From positions 186,001-250,000 of the forward strand of contig NZ_BMIN01000002.1 in the NCBI RefSeq assembly GCF_014642405.1: a DNA stretch of 64,000 bases. Reading direction: 5' to 3'. A program made the position numbers and the translations under genes. The stretch's first letter is position 1, and each line of letters begins with the position of its first letter. The notes under the pieces are model-generated. The model did not search any database, had not been told where the DNA came from, and was given only the letters and a program-made list of their open reading frames with translations. Below are positions 1 to 8,584 of the stretch, piece after piece. This DNA is from Pontibacillus salipaludis (lineage in GTDB: Bacteria; Bacillota; Bacilli; Bacillales; BH030062).

Positions 1-324
1 TTCAACTGAAACATCTTTCACTACAACTCCGTGGTCAACAAGTATATTTAATTCTTCTTTCGTTTCCTCTGGTGAGTGTACACACGCAACTGTTCTTTCG
101 TAAACTTCACTGGGTGCTTCTTTCATGTACAAATACCCCTGGCTTGTGGCAATAATTGGTTCGTTTTTCGCTTTTAAAAGAGAGATATCACCGACTATAA
201 CCTGACGACTTACATTAGCTCGCTTTGCTAGTTCCCCGCCTTTTATAGGAGCACCTGTCTCCTTCAATATCTCTAATAGAAGGTGTCTTCTTTCTTCGCC
301 TAGAATCTTTCGTTGTTCGCTCAT
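1..324 (-). CDS. niaR: NiaR-type transcription repressor of NAD synthesis (partial, runs off the left edge)
   Basis: Starts at the ATG at 324-322 and reads leftwards out of the window, so only about the first 108 residues are visible. The N-terminal 60 residues look like a winged-helix HTH_11 domain (GGELAKRANVSRQVIVGDIS). The following part, with VACVHSPEETKEELNILVD, looks like the start of the 3H domain that binds nicotinate and metal in this family. NiaR (YrxA) represses NAD biosynthesis and niacin uptake genes when nicotinic acid is present. It lies 28 bp after the nifS-like gene on the same strand, so the two are probably co-transcribed, the arrangement known in Bacillus. A GTGTC-N2-GACAC palindrome between nifS and nadB is the likely target. 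The missing C-terminus is due to the window edge, not a mutation. Confidence 0.9.
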   Translation of the reverse strand, partial: MSEQRKILGEERRHLLLEILKETGAPIKGGELAKRANVSRQVIVGDISLLKAKNEPIIATSQGYLYMKEAPSEVYERTVACVHSPEETKEELNILVDHGVVVKDVSVE

Positions 325-352
325 CTGCTTACTCCTTCTTTTAACTTTGACG

Positions 353-1489
353 TTATTGTACCACAGTAGCGGTCCTCTCCTCGATCACTCCACGCAACCA
401 GCCAGCCAGCTCTTTCACGTCTTCTGTTGTATGATCCCTTCCAAATGAAACACGAATAAAGGTTCTTGCCTCTTCTTCCGTTTTCCCAATAGCTAAGAGA
501 GTAGCAGACGGTTCCTGTGCTCCCACCTGACAAGCACTACCCGTTGAAAAGTGAAAGCCATTCCTGTTGCCTTCTAACATTAACCATTGGCCTTCTATGT
601 GATGGATCAGTAGACCTATTATAGGAACTCCGACACTAGATCTAACAAAATCGAAGCTGTCTGAAAAGCTTGTAAGCTCATTGACGAAGAGACGCTTCCA
701 TTCTTCAATCCTTTGCTGATTCTTTGAAAGGTTTTTCACACTTTTCTCTGCCGCTACGGTAAACGCTGCAATTCCAGGGACGTTTAGTGTTCCAGCTCTC
801 ATGCCAGACTCATGAACACCATTTGGCAAAAAAGGTTGGTACGTATTCGCGGTGGATAAGTAAAGGCCTCCCACCCCTTTTGGTCCGTAAACTTTATGGC
901 TTGAAAGCGTAAGACTATCTACATAGCGAGTTACCTGTTGCACGTCAAGCTTTCCGAATGATTGTACACAGTCACTATGAAGGAATGCTCCTGATTCCTG
1001 ACAGATGCGTGAGATCTCTTTTATAGGTTGAGTGGTTCCAATTTCACTATTTACATGGTGAACGGAAACGAGCGCTGTATCGGTTGTCATAATAGATTTT
1101 AAGATTTCAAGATCTACAACCCCCGATTCTTTAAGGGGGAGCTTTGTAACCCTATAGCCTTCCGCTTCATATTTCATTGCGGTGTTTTTGACAGAAGAAT
1201 GCTCTCCATCTGATAGAATGATCTGTTTTCCAGAATGGGCCGACAAAAGCGCTTGGAAAGCTAAGAAATTTCCTTCACTTCCTCCGCTTGTAAAATAGAA
1301 TCCTTTTGCTTCTCCCCCTATTAGATCAGCCAATGTTTCTCGGCAGTGCTCCAAAAGGCGGTTCGCTTTTGTCCCTTCATCGTGCAAACTTGTGCTATTT
1401 GCGAAATACTCCCTCGAAGCTCTCATATAGGTTTGGAGAGCCTCTTCATCAATCGGACAAGATGCAGCATAGTCAAAATAGCGTTTCAA
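353..1489 (-). CDS. nifS: NifS/IscS-like cysteine desulfurase of the NAD locus
   Basis: PLP-dependent class V aminotransferase fold, about 378 residues. Visible signatures are the PLP lysine in TLSSHKVYGPKG, the histidine of SVHHVNSEIGTTQP, and the mobile-loop catalytic cysteine in STGSACQVG. The family takes sulfur from L-cysteine to make Fe-S clusters. Next to nadB the likely client is the 4Fe-4S enzyme NadA (inference from position and from the Bacillus paralogue). The open frame extends to a TTG at 1507, but the TTG at 1489 is preferred: it is preceded by GGGAAGGGTGAG at suitable distance and gives the expected MKRYFDYAAS start, while nothing like a ribosome site precedes 1507. The gene is divergent from nadB, and the shared NiaR-like palindrome overlaps a TTGACA that could be its -35 box. 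Confidence 0.9.
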   Translation of the reverse strand: MKRYFDYAASCPIDEEALQTYMRASREYFANSTSLHDEGTKANRLLEHCRETLADLIGGEAKGFYFTSGGSEGNFLAFQALLSAHSGKQIILSDGEHSSVKNTAMKYEAEGYRVTKLPLKESGVVDLEILKSIMTTDTALVSVHHVNSEIGTTQPIKEISRICQESGAFLHSDCVQSFGKLDVQQVTRYVDSLTLSSHKVYGPKGVGGLYLSTANTYQPFLPNGVHESGMRAGTLNVPGIAAFTVAAEKSVKNLSKNQQRIEEWKRLFVNELTSFSDSFDFVRSSVGVPIIGLLIHHIEGQWLMLEGNRNGFHFSTGSACQVGAQEPSATLLAIGKTEEEARTFIRVSFGRDHTTEDVKELAGWLRGVIEERTATVVQ

Positions 1490-1523
1490 TGTTCTCACCC
1501 TTCCCAAAATCCATACAAAACTC

Positions 1524-1552
1524 TTGTCATTAGTTTAAAACTGTGTAAATAT
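1524..1552 (+). promoter_or_regulatory. Probable sigma-A promoter of nadBCA
   Basis: TTGTCA at 1524-1529 and an extended -10 (TGT then AAATAT, 1544-1552) are separated by 17 bp, about 40 bp before the nadB start codon. The NiaR-like palindrome follows immediately, so a bound repressor would sit over the transcription start. Assigned by eye only. Confidence 0.45.
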
Positions 1553-1568
1553 AAGTGTCAAGACACCT
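1553..1568. promoter_or_regulatory. NiaR-like operator between nifS and nadB
   Basis: Palindrome GTGTC-AA-GACAC (1555-1566), with flanking bases AA and CT. It lies just downstream of the nadB -10 box on the plus strand. On the minus strand its centre supplies TTGACA (1561-1556), a plausible -35 for nifS-niaR. One site could therefore repress both directions, as known for NiaR boxes of Bacillus. The match to the family box is from memory. Confidence 0.65.
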
Positions 1569-1592
1569 GTTAAAACAGGAGGGGTTAACACG

Positions 1593-3167
1593 ATGGAACA
1601 TACTGATGTATTAATTATTGGCAGTGGAATTGCTGCCCTACAACTAGCTACATGTTTGAGCAAGGATATGAATGTGATTGTTCTCACAAAGTCGTCCATT
1701 GGGGAAGGAAATTCTCCTTATGCCCAGGGTGGAATCGCTGCTTCACTGGCGCCTGAGGACTCGCCTTTTCATCATTATACAGACACCTTAGAAGCTGGAA
1801 GGTTCATCAATCAAAAAGAAGCCGTGTTACAGCTTGCGAAAGAGGCTCCAGAAATAATAAGTGATTTAGTAAGTCGAGGCTGCAACTTTGACCTGGATGA
1901 AAGCGGTAACCTCCTACTCGGTATGGAGGGTTCTCACAGCCATAAGCGGATCGTTCATGGTGGAGGCGATCAAACTGGAAAAACCATTGTGGATTGCCTG
2001 CGCCAGCATGTTGGCGATCATATCAACATACGGGAAAATACGATGGCCTATTCACTCCTTCTTGACCAGGATGGAGCTTGCTGTGGTGCAAAAGGACGTG
2101 GTTCAGACGGAACAACGCATACATTTCTTGCCTCTCATACCGTTCTTGCAACAGGGGGATGCGGTCAGCTTTATACGTTTACCTCAAACGCAGCTTCTGC
2201 AACAGGAGACGGCTTAGCCCTTGCTTATCAAGCAGGCGCAAAACTTACAGACATGGAGTTTATTCAATTTCACCCAACCCTTCTTTACAAGGATCAAGAG
2301 ACAAAAGGTCTTGTCTCAGAAGCGGTTCGAGGCGAAGGTGGGTTCTTAATCAACGAGTCCGGGGAAAGAATTATGGAAAATGTTCATCCCTTAAAAGACT
2401 TAGCCCCTCGCCACATTGTAGCCCAGACCATCTACAAGCAAATTGAGAATGGGCACGATGTATACCTCGACATCAGTGGGATCCATGGGTTTACTGAGCG
2501 CTTTCCGGCCGTGACCCGCCTTTGCCTTGACCACGGTATTCAAATCGAAGGTGGGAAGATCCCCGTAGCTCCTGGTTGCCATTTCATAATGGGCGGTGTT
2601 CATACCAATGAAGTGGGTGCTACGACTGTTAAGGGGTTATATGCCATTGGAGAAGTGGCTTGTACAGGAGTACACGGATCTAATCGTCTGGCTAGCAATT
2701 CATTATTGGAAGGACTGGTATACGGAAAACGGTTAGCCCTCCATCTATCCAGCACTACCCTATCAGCTATCCGAAAACCAGTAGTGAAAACACCACAACC
2801 ATTACCATACGTTGATCTGCCTTCTATTGCAGACATTCAACAACGAATGATGCGGGGGGCAGCCATTGTTCGAACGAAAGAAACGTTACGAGATGTAAAG
2901 CAGTGGCTTGAGGATTTCGAATTTGAAGCACAGCTAGAGCACACTGTAGAATCTTGCAGCGCGGAACAAATAACTAGACTGTTTATGCTAACGACAGCTT
3001 GGCTAATCACTACTTCAGCACTTCAACGAGAAGAGAGTCGTGGTGGTCATTTCCGAAGTGATTTTCCATTTGAGAAAAAAGCATGGGAATCCGTTCATAT
3101 CAATCACACCATGCCAATAAAGAAAGGGGAACGAGATGAATACAGTAAAGCTACGGCCATTACTTGA
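1593..3167 (+). CDS. nadB: L-aspartate oxidase NadB
   Basis: Flavoprotein that oxidises L-aspartate to iminoaspartate, the first step of de novo NAD synthesis. Length 524 residues, normal for the family. The N-terminal dinucleotide-binding motif VLIIGSGIAALQLA is at about residues 6-19. GEGNSPYAQGGIAAS, GDGLALAYQAGA and MEFIQFHPTLL are typical of the fumarate reductase/NadB flavoprotein family. GSNRLASNSLLEGLVYG near residue 365-380 is the C-terminal FAD contact. ATG 1593 is preceded by AGGAGGGG (1577-1584). First gene of nadB-nadC-nadA; its last 32 bp overlap the nadC start, suggesting translational coupling. Probably repressed by NiaR through the operator at 1553-1568. Confidence 0.96.
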   Translation: MEHTDVLIIGSGIAALQLATCLSKDMNVIVLTKSSIGEGNSPYAQGGIAASLAPEDSPFHHYTDTLEAGRFINQKEAVLQLAKEAPEIISDLVSRGCNFDLDESGNLLLGMEGSHSHKRIVHGGGDQTGKTIVDCLRQHVGDHINIRENTMAYSLLLDQDGACCGAKGRGSDGTTHTFLASHTVLATGGCGQLYTFTSNAASATGDGLALAYQAGAKLTDMEFIQFHPTLLYKDQETKGLVSEAVRGEGGFLINESGERIMENVHPLKDLAPRHIVAQTIYKQIENGHDVYLDISGIHGFTERFPAVTRLCLDHGIQIEGGKIPVAPGCHFIMGGVHTNEVGATTVKGLYAIGEVACTGVHGSNRLASNSLLEGLVYGKRLALHLSSTTLSAIRKPVVKTPQPLPYVDLPSIADIQQRMMRGAAIVRTKETLRDVKQWLEDFEFEAQLEHTVESCSAEQITRLFMLTTAWLITTSALQREESRGGHFRSDFPFEKKAWESVHINHTMPIKKGERDEYSKATAIT

Positions 3168-3987
3168 ACAATTTTTTATTGAGGATATCGGAGATGGAGA
3201 TGTGACGAGCGATACACTCTTCGGGAGCAGTTCTACCGGTGAAGTACAATTTACGGCAAAAGGAAATGGAGTATTTTGTGGGCAGTCTATTGTTCTAGAA
3301 GGCTATCAGATAATTGACCCATCTGTTGAGGTTACCATCCATTGTCAGGACGGAGAGCGGATTCATGAGGGTCAGACCTTAGCTACTGCACGGGGGAATA
3401 TGGGGGCTTTATTAAAAGGAGAACGTGTTATCTTGAATCTCATTCAACGCATGAGTGGAATCGCAACTCTTACCACACTAGCTGTTGATACGTTAAATAG
3501 CCCTCACACGCGCATATGTGACACCCGCAAAACGACACCTGGTCTTAGAATGTTAGAGAAATATGCAGTTCGAACAGGCGGCGGCTTCAACCACAGGAAC
3601 GGCCTATATGATGCTGTCATGATTAAGGATAATCATATCGCGTTTGCAGGTTCCATTACGGAAGCTGTAAAGCAAATCAGGCAACAACTCGGTCACATGA
3701 TTAAAATCGAAGTCGAAGCTGAAACAGAGGCTCAAGTAAGAGAAGCCATCGAGGCTCAGGTAGATTGCATTATGCTAGATAACCAGACCCCTGAATCGGT
3801 GAAAGATTTACAGGGAATCATTCCACCTTCCATTACAACCGAAGCGTCTGGAGGGATCACCCTAGATAATCTGGCGACCTATCGAGATACAGGTGTTGAT
3901 TACATTTCGCTAGGGTGTTTGACACACTCTGTTTCTTCATTAGATATAAGCGTGAATGCAATCATCCATAAGGAGGCATTAGCATGA
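3136..3987 (+). CDS. nadC: Quinolinate phosphoribosyltransferase NadC
   Basis: Converts quinolinate and PRPP to nicotinate mononucleotide, CO2 and pyrophosphate. The 283 residues contain the family landmarks: [14 protein letters not shown] near the N-terminus, [14 protein letters not shown] (about 100-113), [18 protein letters not shown] with substrate-binding Arg/Lys (about 131-148), [16 protein letters not shown] (about 194-200) and DCIMLDN followed by EASGGI. The start ATG at 3136 lies inside the end of nadB (32 bp overlap) behind AAAGGGGAACGAG. Its stop overlaps nadA by 4 bp, so the three genes form a tightly coupled operon. Confidence 0.96.
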   Translation: MNTVKLRPLLEQFFIEDIGDGDVTSDTLFGSSSTGEVQFTAKGNGVFCGQSIVLEGYQIIDPSVEVTIHCQDGERIHEGQTLATARGNMGALLKGERVILNLIQRMSGIATLTTLAVDTLNSPHTRICDTRKTTPGLRMLEKYAVRTGGGFNHRNGLYDAVMIKDNHIAFAGSITEAVKQIRQQLGHMIKIEVEAETEAQVREAIEAQVDCIMLDNQTPESVKDLQGIIPPSITTEASGGITLDNLATYRDTGVDYISLGCLTHSVSSLDISVNAIIHKEALA

Positions 3988-5090
3988 ATTTATTCGAAGC
4001 GGTAGAAAGCAAACACCCTCTACTACCAGATACGTATAAACACATGACAAGAGAAGAGCTTGAGGACCGTGTTCGCGGAGTCAAAAAACGAATGGGAGAT
4101 CGACTTTTCCTACCAGGTCACCATTACCAAAAAGATGAAGTGATCCAATTTGCAGATGCACGCGGAGATTCATTGAAATTAGCTCAACTATCAGCTGACA
4201 ATAAAGATGCAGAAGCAATCGTCTTTTGCGGAGTACACTTCATGGCAGAAACGGCGGATATCTTAACGAATGAAAATCAACATGTATACTTGCCTGATAT
4301 GCGGGCTGGCTGTTCAATGGCCGATATGGCTGATCTTCAGCAGACAGAGCGTGCGTGGAGTAAGCTTGGCGATTTGTTTAAGGATACAATCTTACCCCTC
4401 ACCTATGTGAATTCTACAGCTGCCATTAAAGCGTTCGTCGGAAAATATGGCGGAGCAACCGTCACTTCCTCTAATGCAAAAGCTATGGTGGAATGGGCAT
4501 TCACTCAAAAAGAACGCATTCTCTTTCTACCTGATCAACATTTAGGCAGGAATACCGCCTATGACTTAGGGATTCCCCTTGAACAAATGGCAGTGTGGGA
4601 TCCAATTTCAGAGCAACTATTATATGAGGGCGATCCAGAAGACGTTCTCGTCATTTTATGGAAAGGGCATTGCTCCGTTCACGAGAATTTCACTGTTCAA
4701 AACATTCAACATCTACGAGAAACAAAGCCAGATATGAAAATCATTGTTCACCCTGAGTGTAGACGAGAGGTTGTGGCAATGTCTGATGATGCCGGATCCA
4801 CAAACCATATTATCCAAACCATTGAAGCTGCTCCACCCGGTAGTTCGTGGGCAATAGGGACAGAGATGAATTTGGTGAACCGAATTATTCAGGAACATCC
4901 CAATAAGGATATTATTTCCCTGAATCCAAACATGTGTCCCTGCTTAACGATGAACCGCATTGACCTCCCCCACTTGGCATGGTGCCTAGAGGCTATCGAA
5001 ATAGGTGATCCTCATAACCTGATTAAAGTAGATAGTGATCGTGCAGAGTATGCAAAGGAAGCATTAGACCGTATGTTGAGTCGAGCTTAA
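3984..5090 (+). CDS. nadA: Quinolinate synthase NadA
   Basis: 4Fe-4S enzyme that condenses iminoaspartate from NadB with dihydroxyacetone phosphate to quinolinate. At 368 residues it matches the longer Bacillus-type NadA. Expected cysteine environments are present: CSMADM (about 110), [10 protein letters not shown] (about 230) and [12 protein letters not shown] (about 318-330). Substrate-site elements [40 protein letters not shown] and [10 protein letters not shown] are also visible. The ATG overlaps the nadC stop (ATGA), with a GGAGG a few bases upstream. A perfect 13-bp terminator hairpin follows directly. The adjacent cysteine desulfurase probably supplies its cluster (inference). Confidence 0.96.
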   Translation: MNLFEAVESKHPLLPDTYKHMTREELEDRVRGVKKRMGDRLFLPGHHYQKDEVIQFADARGDSLKLAQLSADNKDAEAIVFCGVHFMAETADILTNENQHVYLPDMRAGCSMADMADLQQTERAWSKLGDLFKDTILPLTYVNSTAAIKAFVGKYGGATVTSSNAKAMVEWAFTQKERILFLPDQHLGRNTAYDLGIPLEQMAVWDPISEQLLYEGDPEDVLVILWKGHCSVHENFTVQNIQHLRETKPDMKIIVHPECRREVVAMSDDAGSTNHIIQTIEAAPPGSSWAIGTEMNLVNRIIQEHPNKDIISLNPNMCPCLTMNRIDLPHLAWCLEAIEIGDPHNLIKVDSDRAEYAKEALDRMLSRA

Positions 5091-5095
5091 GACAA

Positions 5096-5129
5096 AGAGG
5101 GTAGCCTTAGAAAGGCTACCCTCTTTTTT
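5096..5129 (+). terminator. Rho-independent terminator after nadBCA
   Basis: Perfect 13-bp stem AGAGGGTAGCCTT / AAGGCTACCCTCT with a 3-nt loop, followed by a T run at the end of the nad operon. Confidence 0.93.
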
Positions 5130-5736
5130 ATCCTAAGACGTTACGCGTTAGGAAAATGATATTTAACACGACAAGTGCTGCTGTAATACTCTGCTCTGTT
5201 TTTGATCCTGTTTTAAATGTTAAAAAGAATCGGTAATAGCGCTTACTAAATGGATAGAGGATCGGTATGCCCATTTTCGTTAAGAAATCGCCAAATAAGT
5301 GTGATACAACTCCTGTTAAAAACCCAGCTAAGTAAAACAGCGGAATGTCTAAGTAAATATGAAGCATATAGCTATAAGAAGCCATTAAGGCTATAAACGC
5401 AATTGAATGGGTAAACTTACGGTGCCCTGAAAATACGAACAGTAATGGAGATAAAATCATCAGTAAAAACTGAACGGCTTGATTCAAGCCTGGCGTTAAG
5501 ATCTCCACTCCAACAAGGCAAACAACTAGCATAAATCCCCATCTTTCAAACGGTCCACCGAGCTTAGACTTTGGTGTATCAATATCTGGAATTAACGATC
5601 CGATTACAACAGCTGCAAAAAACAGAACTGTTGCAAACATCTTATCAGGGATTACGTCAAACATATTGTATAGCGTAATCGCACCGATCCCCCAAGTAAT
5701 CCCCATTACCTGGTGACTAGACGCAACCACATGCAT
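5128..5736 (-). CDS. DUF457 / YdjM-family membrane-bound metal-dependent hydrolase
   Basis: About 202 residues with several hydrophobic segments. The family signature is visible as scattered His/Asp: SSHQVMG at the N-terminus, SLIPDIDTPKS, GHRKFTHSIAF and SHLFGDFLT. These residues are thought to form a metal site in the membrane. The cellular substrate is not known for the family. The open frame runs up to 5823, but the extra N-terminal residues do not resemble the family. ATG 5736 or GTG 5730, both close behind AGAGGGTGG, put the conserved ASSHQ at the start as expected. I chose ATG 5736; GTG 5730 has the better spacing. Convergent with nadA, whose terminator touches its stop codon. Confidence 0.75.
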   Translation of the reverse strand: MHVVASSHQVMGITWGIGAITLYNMFDVIPDKMFATVLFFAAVVIGSLIPDIDTPKSKLGGPFERWGFMLVVCLVGVEILTPGLNQAVQFLLMILSPLLFVFSGHRKFTHSIAFIALMASYSYMLHIYLDIPLFYLAGFLTGVVSHLFGDFLTKMGIPILYPFSKRYYRFFLTFKTGSKTEQSITAALVVLNIIFLTRNVLG

Positions 5737-5841
5737 CCACCCTCTCTGATGTACTCTCTTTTCGCTGAACACCTGGTTACGAAATCCAATGTTACTCAAT
5801 TTTAGAAAATAGCGCAAGACCAAACTTTACCAGACATACAC

Positions 5842-5915
5842 TTTAACGCAATGAAGCGTGCCAGGCACGCGTCGTTGCTTTAACGTAGTGATGCGTGCCA
5901 GACACCCTTCATTGC
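5842..5915. repeat. Two direct copies of a 37-bp repeat with a GTGCCAGRCAC core
   Basis: Two adjacent units, each beginning TTTAACG and ending GTTGC/ATTGC, carry cores GTGCCAGGCAC and GTGCCAGACAC. The core is itself near-palindromic. A related core occurs as a long hairpin at 39518-39557. It sits between the DUF457 gene and the terminator of the methionine gamma-lyase gene. Confidence 0.75.
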
Positions 5916-5926
5916 TTTACTGCGTT

Positions 5927-5956
5927 AAAAAAAGGACCTTTATTGAAGGTCCTTTA
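5927..5956 (-). terminator. Terminator of the methionine gamma-lyase gene
   Basis: On the minus strand AAAGGACCTT-CAATA-AAGGTCCTTT is followed by a run of T. It begins 8 bases after the stop codon of the gene. Confidence 0.88.
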
Positions 5957-5963
5957 CAATCAT

Positions 5964-7166
5964 TTAGATGGTTTTGGATTGGGTCACTTGGTTAAGAGCT
6001 TGGTAAAGGTCTTCCCAAATATCTTCCCATGCTTCAAGGCCAACAGAAAGTCTGATTAAAGAGTTTGTAATGCCCATTTTCTCTCTTATTTCCTCTGGGA
6101 CAACAGAATGTGTCATCGTGGCTGGGTGTTGAATGAGGGATTCGGCATCTCCTAAACTAACAGCTTTCTTAATAAACGAAAGGTGATTCAAGAATGCTTG
6201 AGCTTCTTCTTTTCCACCTTTTATTTCAAATGAAATGAGGCCTCCTCCTTGTTTCATTTGCTTTTTCATAATCTCATAATCTTCGTGCTGAGCATCTCCA
6301 GGATAATAAACGCTACTTACTAAAGCATGATCTTTTAAACGAGTAACGACTTTCTCCGCATTCGCACAGTGACGATCCATACGTACAGGCAGGGTCTTCA
6401 AACCTCTCAATAACAGCCAGGCATCGAATGGAGAAATGATGCCCCCAATATCTTTCTGAGTCGTCATGGCCAACTGTTGAATAATGTCTTGTTTCCCTAT
6501 TAAAAGCCCTGCAACGACATCCCCATGACCGCCAATATATTTCGTGGCGCTATGAAGAACAAGGTCACACCCAATCTCAAGCGGCTTCTGTAAATAAGGG
6601 GTGGCAAATGTGTTATCGACTATAACCGGAATGTCATAATCCTTCGCCACCTTGGCAACCATTTCTAAATCAATTAGTTCCATCGTAGGGTTAATTGGTG
6701 TTTCGACATAAATACAACTCGTTTCCGGGCGGATTAAATTTCGGATCTCTTCCTCTGTATTCATTGTAGAAAAAGAAGTTGTAATATTGTATTTGTCTTC
6801 CATCATGGATAATAAACCAAATGTACATCCATAAACCCCACGAGAACAAAGAATATGATCGTTGGCCTTTGTTAAACCGATTAAGACAGCCGAGACAGCC
6901 GCCATCCCAGATCCGAATGCCAGTCCCGCTTCGCCCCCTTCTAGCTGAGCAATCCGGTCCTCTAGTGCCCTTACAGTCGGGTTGCCTAACCTTGAGTAGA
7001 CATAACCATCCTCTGTGCCTGCGAACCGATTTTCCCCCTGCTCTGCACTATCGAAGGTAAATGTTGACGTTTGAAATAGCGGTGTTGTCAGGCTTCCTAA
7101 AAAGTCTTTTGAGTCATAACCTCCATGAATGACTTTCGTTTCAAATCCGTGTTCTTTCTTCCCCAT
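5964..7166 (-). CDS. Methionine gamma-lyase (Cys/Met metabolism PLP enzyme)
   Basis: Fold-type I PLP enzyme, 400 residues. The cofactor lysine is in LHSATKYIGGHGDVVAG (about 205-221). The phosphate-binding region is SRLGNPTVRALE, and YVETPINPTMELIDL and VDNTFATPYLQKP are also present. SRGVYGCTFGLL carries the cysteine next to the active-site tyrosine that marks methionine gamma-lyases and separates them from cystathionine gamma-synthases and lyases, which usually have other residues there. The expected reaction is L-methionine to methanethiol, ammonia and 2-oxobutyrate. A cystathionine or O-acetylhomoserine enzyme remains possible. ATG 7166 follows AGGGGGACACCACG. Single gene with its own terminator; a probable CcpA site overlaps its promoter. 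Confidence 0.82.
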   Translation of the reverse strand: MGKKEHGFETKVIHGGYDSKDFLGSLTTPLFQTSTFTFDSAEQGENRFAGTEDGYVYSRLGNPTVRALEDRIAQLEGGEAGLAFGSGMAAVSAVLIGLTKANDHILCSRGVYGCTFGLLSMMEDKYNITTSFSTMNTEEEIRNLIRPETSCIYVETPINPTMELIDLEMVAKVAKDYDIPVIVDNTFATPYLQKPLEIGCDLVLHSATKYIGGHGDVVAGLLIGKQDIIQQLAMTTQKDIGGIISPFDAWLLLRGLKTLPVRMDRHCANAEKVVTRLKDHALVSSVYYPGDAQHEDYEIMKKQMKQGGGLISFEIKGGKEEAQAFLNHLSFIKKAVSLGDAESLIQHPATMTHSVVPEEIREKMGITNSLIRLSVGLEAWEDIWEDLYQALNQVTQSKTI

Positions 7167-7206
7167 CGTGGTGTCCCCCTTTTTGCCTCTAAAGCCTTCT
7201 ATTCAC

Positions 7207-7244
7207 ATCATATGAGATGTTGACAGAAAATGAAAGCGTTTTCT
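7207..7244 (-). promoter_or_regulatory. Probable promoter and cre (CcpA) site of the methionine gamma-lyase gene
   Basis: On the minus strand a TATGAT -10 (7212-7207) and TTTCAT -35 (7235-7230) are 17 bp apart. The plus-strand sequence TGAAAGCGTTTTCT at 7231-7244 matches the cre consensus TGWAANCGNTNWCA at every position but the last. It covers the -35 box, a position expected to give carbon-catabolite repression. Confidence 0.5.
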
Positions 7245-7306
7245 TTTTATTTTATAATGGTTTTGTTAACTAGTTTTGTGGGAGGGGGCCGTTACGCTTG
7301 AGGAGT

Positions 7307-7443
7307 GCTAGGGTTTGCTCGGGGACAACTCGCTTTCCTGCGGGGAGCTGGGAAGCCTCCTCGTTCGCTATCGCTCTCTGCGGGGTCTCCCCTAGGCTCC
7401 TTTTCCCGCGGGAGTCTCGCAGTCCCCGAGCAAACCCTGGCGT
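7307..7443. repeat. Family A palindromic repeat, copy 1
   Basis: GC-rich element whose ends form an inverted repeat of about 20 bp (AGGGTTTGCTCGGGGAC against GTCCCCGAGCAAACCC). Inside it carries ACTCGCTTTCCTGCGGGGAG, a GGGGTCTCCCCTAGGCTCC block and CCCGCGGGAGTCTCGCAG. The same internal blocks recur at about 12191, 19741, 19958, 40720, 49910, 58494 and 58745, while the outermost arms differ from copy to copy but remain complementary to each other. The apparent open frame through it (7305-7574) is not a gene. Confidence 0.88.
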
Positions 7444-7550
7444 TAGATAGGTTGACGGCCCGCGGTCACATTAGGTCATCCTATTTCTCTTATTTGGCTT
7501 GTTTCCGTTCACCCAAATACAGAAAAGGTTATAAGGAAGTCTCTATACTC

Positions 7551-7826
7551 CTACCGATCATAAGAAGAACCTGATAGAAACACTCCAACTCCTATAATAA
7601 AAGGGACAAAAGAGGAGAAAAAGATACTTCCGCCTATTATGCCAAGGGCTATTCCTGGGCCTTGGCCTATTCCAATAACAAAGGCAATCACGATCGTTAG
7701 AAGTCCTGTGAGCATCACCACAAAGGGCAGTAAAATCGACCACAGAGATGCTTTTTTCCCTAAACGGTAGACCAATAGGCTTAATAGAAGTGTCAATGAA
7801 CCAGAGCTTATGAGGAGAATATCCAA
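7551..7826 (-). CDS. YesK-like small membrane protein
   Basis: 91 residues with three predicted transmembrane stretches (about 3-20, 28-55 and 60-84) and a glycine-rich middle (GIGQGPGIALGIIGGS). It resembles the YesK family of Bacillus, whose function is unknown. It ends close to the LysE-type exporter gene, which is upstream on the same strand (21 bp gap), so co-transcription is likely. The start ATG at 7826 lies behind GGAGAGGTAGG. Confidence 0.65.
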   Translation of the reverse strand: MDILLISSGSLTLLLSLLVYRLGKKASLWSILLPFVVMLTGLLTIVIAFVIGIGQGPGIALGIIGGSIFFSSFVPFIIGVGVFLSGSSYDR

Positions 7827-7847
7827 CCTACCTCTCCTTTCTTCCTG

Positions 7848-8489
7848 TTAGGATTTTTCGCCCAAGGCAAGGCTGATTCCGATGATTCCTAGTAAGACTC
7901 CCTTTGCTATATTCAACCTTCTTCCGACTTGAGGGACTTTTGATAGCCAATTTCCTACCTTTTCAGCAAAGAAACTGATCGTGGTAAAAATAATGAAGGC
8001 TTGTATCAGAAATAAGATTCCAAGCGCTACCATTTGGTACGGAACGTTCCATGCTTCTTTTGAATGGTCGATAAATTGAGGAAATAAAGCAAGGAAGAAG
8101 AGGGAAACTTTTGGGTTCAGGACATTCATGAGCACCCCTCTTTTATAGAGCTTCTTATACTCAAGTGCTTGCTTAGATTCAACCCGAAGGCCCCCTCCTT
8201 CTTCTTTAAATGCTTGCCATGCTAGATAAAGCAAATAAACTACTCCAGCATATTTGACTACCATAAAAGCTAGCGCAGATTGATAGACAAGAGCTGTGAT
8301 CCCAACAGCGGCTGCTAGTGTGTGGACGAGTATTCCTGTACATAATCCGAATGTTGTAGCAATACCTGCTCTTTTATTTTGAGAAATGCTTTGGGCTAAC
8401 ACGAATAAATTATCCGGACCAGGCATCAGCGTGAGCACTACAGCGGCTCCTAGAAACGATAGCAAAAGATAAATACTCAAGGGAAACAC
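7848..8489 (-). CDS. LysE/RhtB-family amino-acid exporter
   Basis: 213 residues with six hydrophobic segments. The LysE family hallmark LMPGPDNLFVLAQS is at about 21-34, followed by GIATTFGLCTGILVHTLAA. The mid-protein NVLNPKVSLFFLALFPQF matches the second conserved loop (N-x-L-N-P-K) of RhtB-type exporters. The role is efflux of a small amino acid or related metabolite; the substrate cannot be read from sequence. The start is the GTG at 8489, 7 nt after AAAAGGAG. Confidence 0.88.
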   Translation of the reverse strand: MFPLSIYLLLSFLGAAVVLTLMPGPDNLFVLAQSISQNKRAGIATTFGLCTGILVHTLAAAVGITALVYQSALAFMVVKYAGVVYLLYLAWQAFKEEGGGLRVESKQALEYKKLYKRGVLMNVLNPKVSLFFLALFPQFIDHSKEAWNVPYQMVALGILFLIQAFIIFTTISFFAEKVGNWLSKVPQVGRRLNIAKGVLLGIIGISLALGEKS

Positions 8490-8584
8490 CTACTTTCTCC
8501 TTTTGAATAGAATGTATGTAGGTTCTATATTAGCGGGTCAGAGGTGATTTTGGAATATTTTTCTGATACAGAGAGGAGCACAAC

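Noticed and set aside
3136-3167. Frameshift at the nadB-nadC junction
   Set aside because: The 32-bp overlap is between two full-length genes in different frames, each with intact ends and a proper ribosome site for nadC.
7305-7574. Plus-strand open frame across the first family A repeat
   Set aside because: The translation is the palindromic repeat itself (arginine-, serine- and leucine-rich), there is no ribosome site, and similar frames occur in the other copies at 12183, 19895 and 58615. They are by-products of GC-rich repeat sequence.
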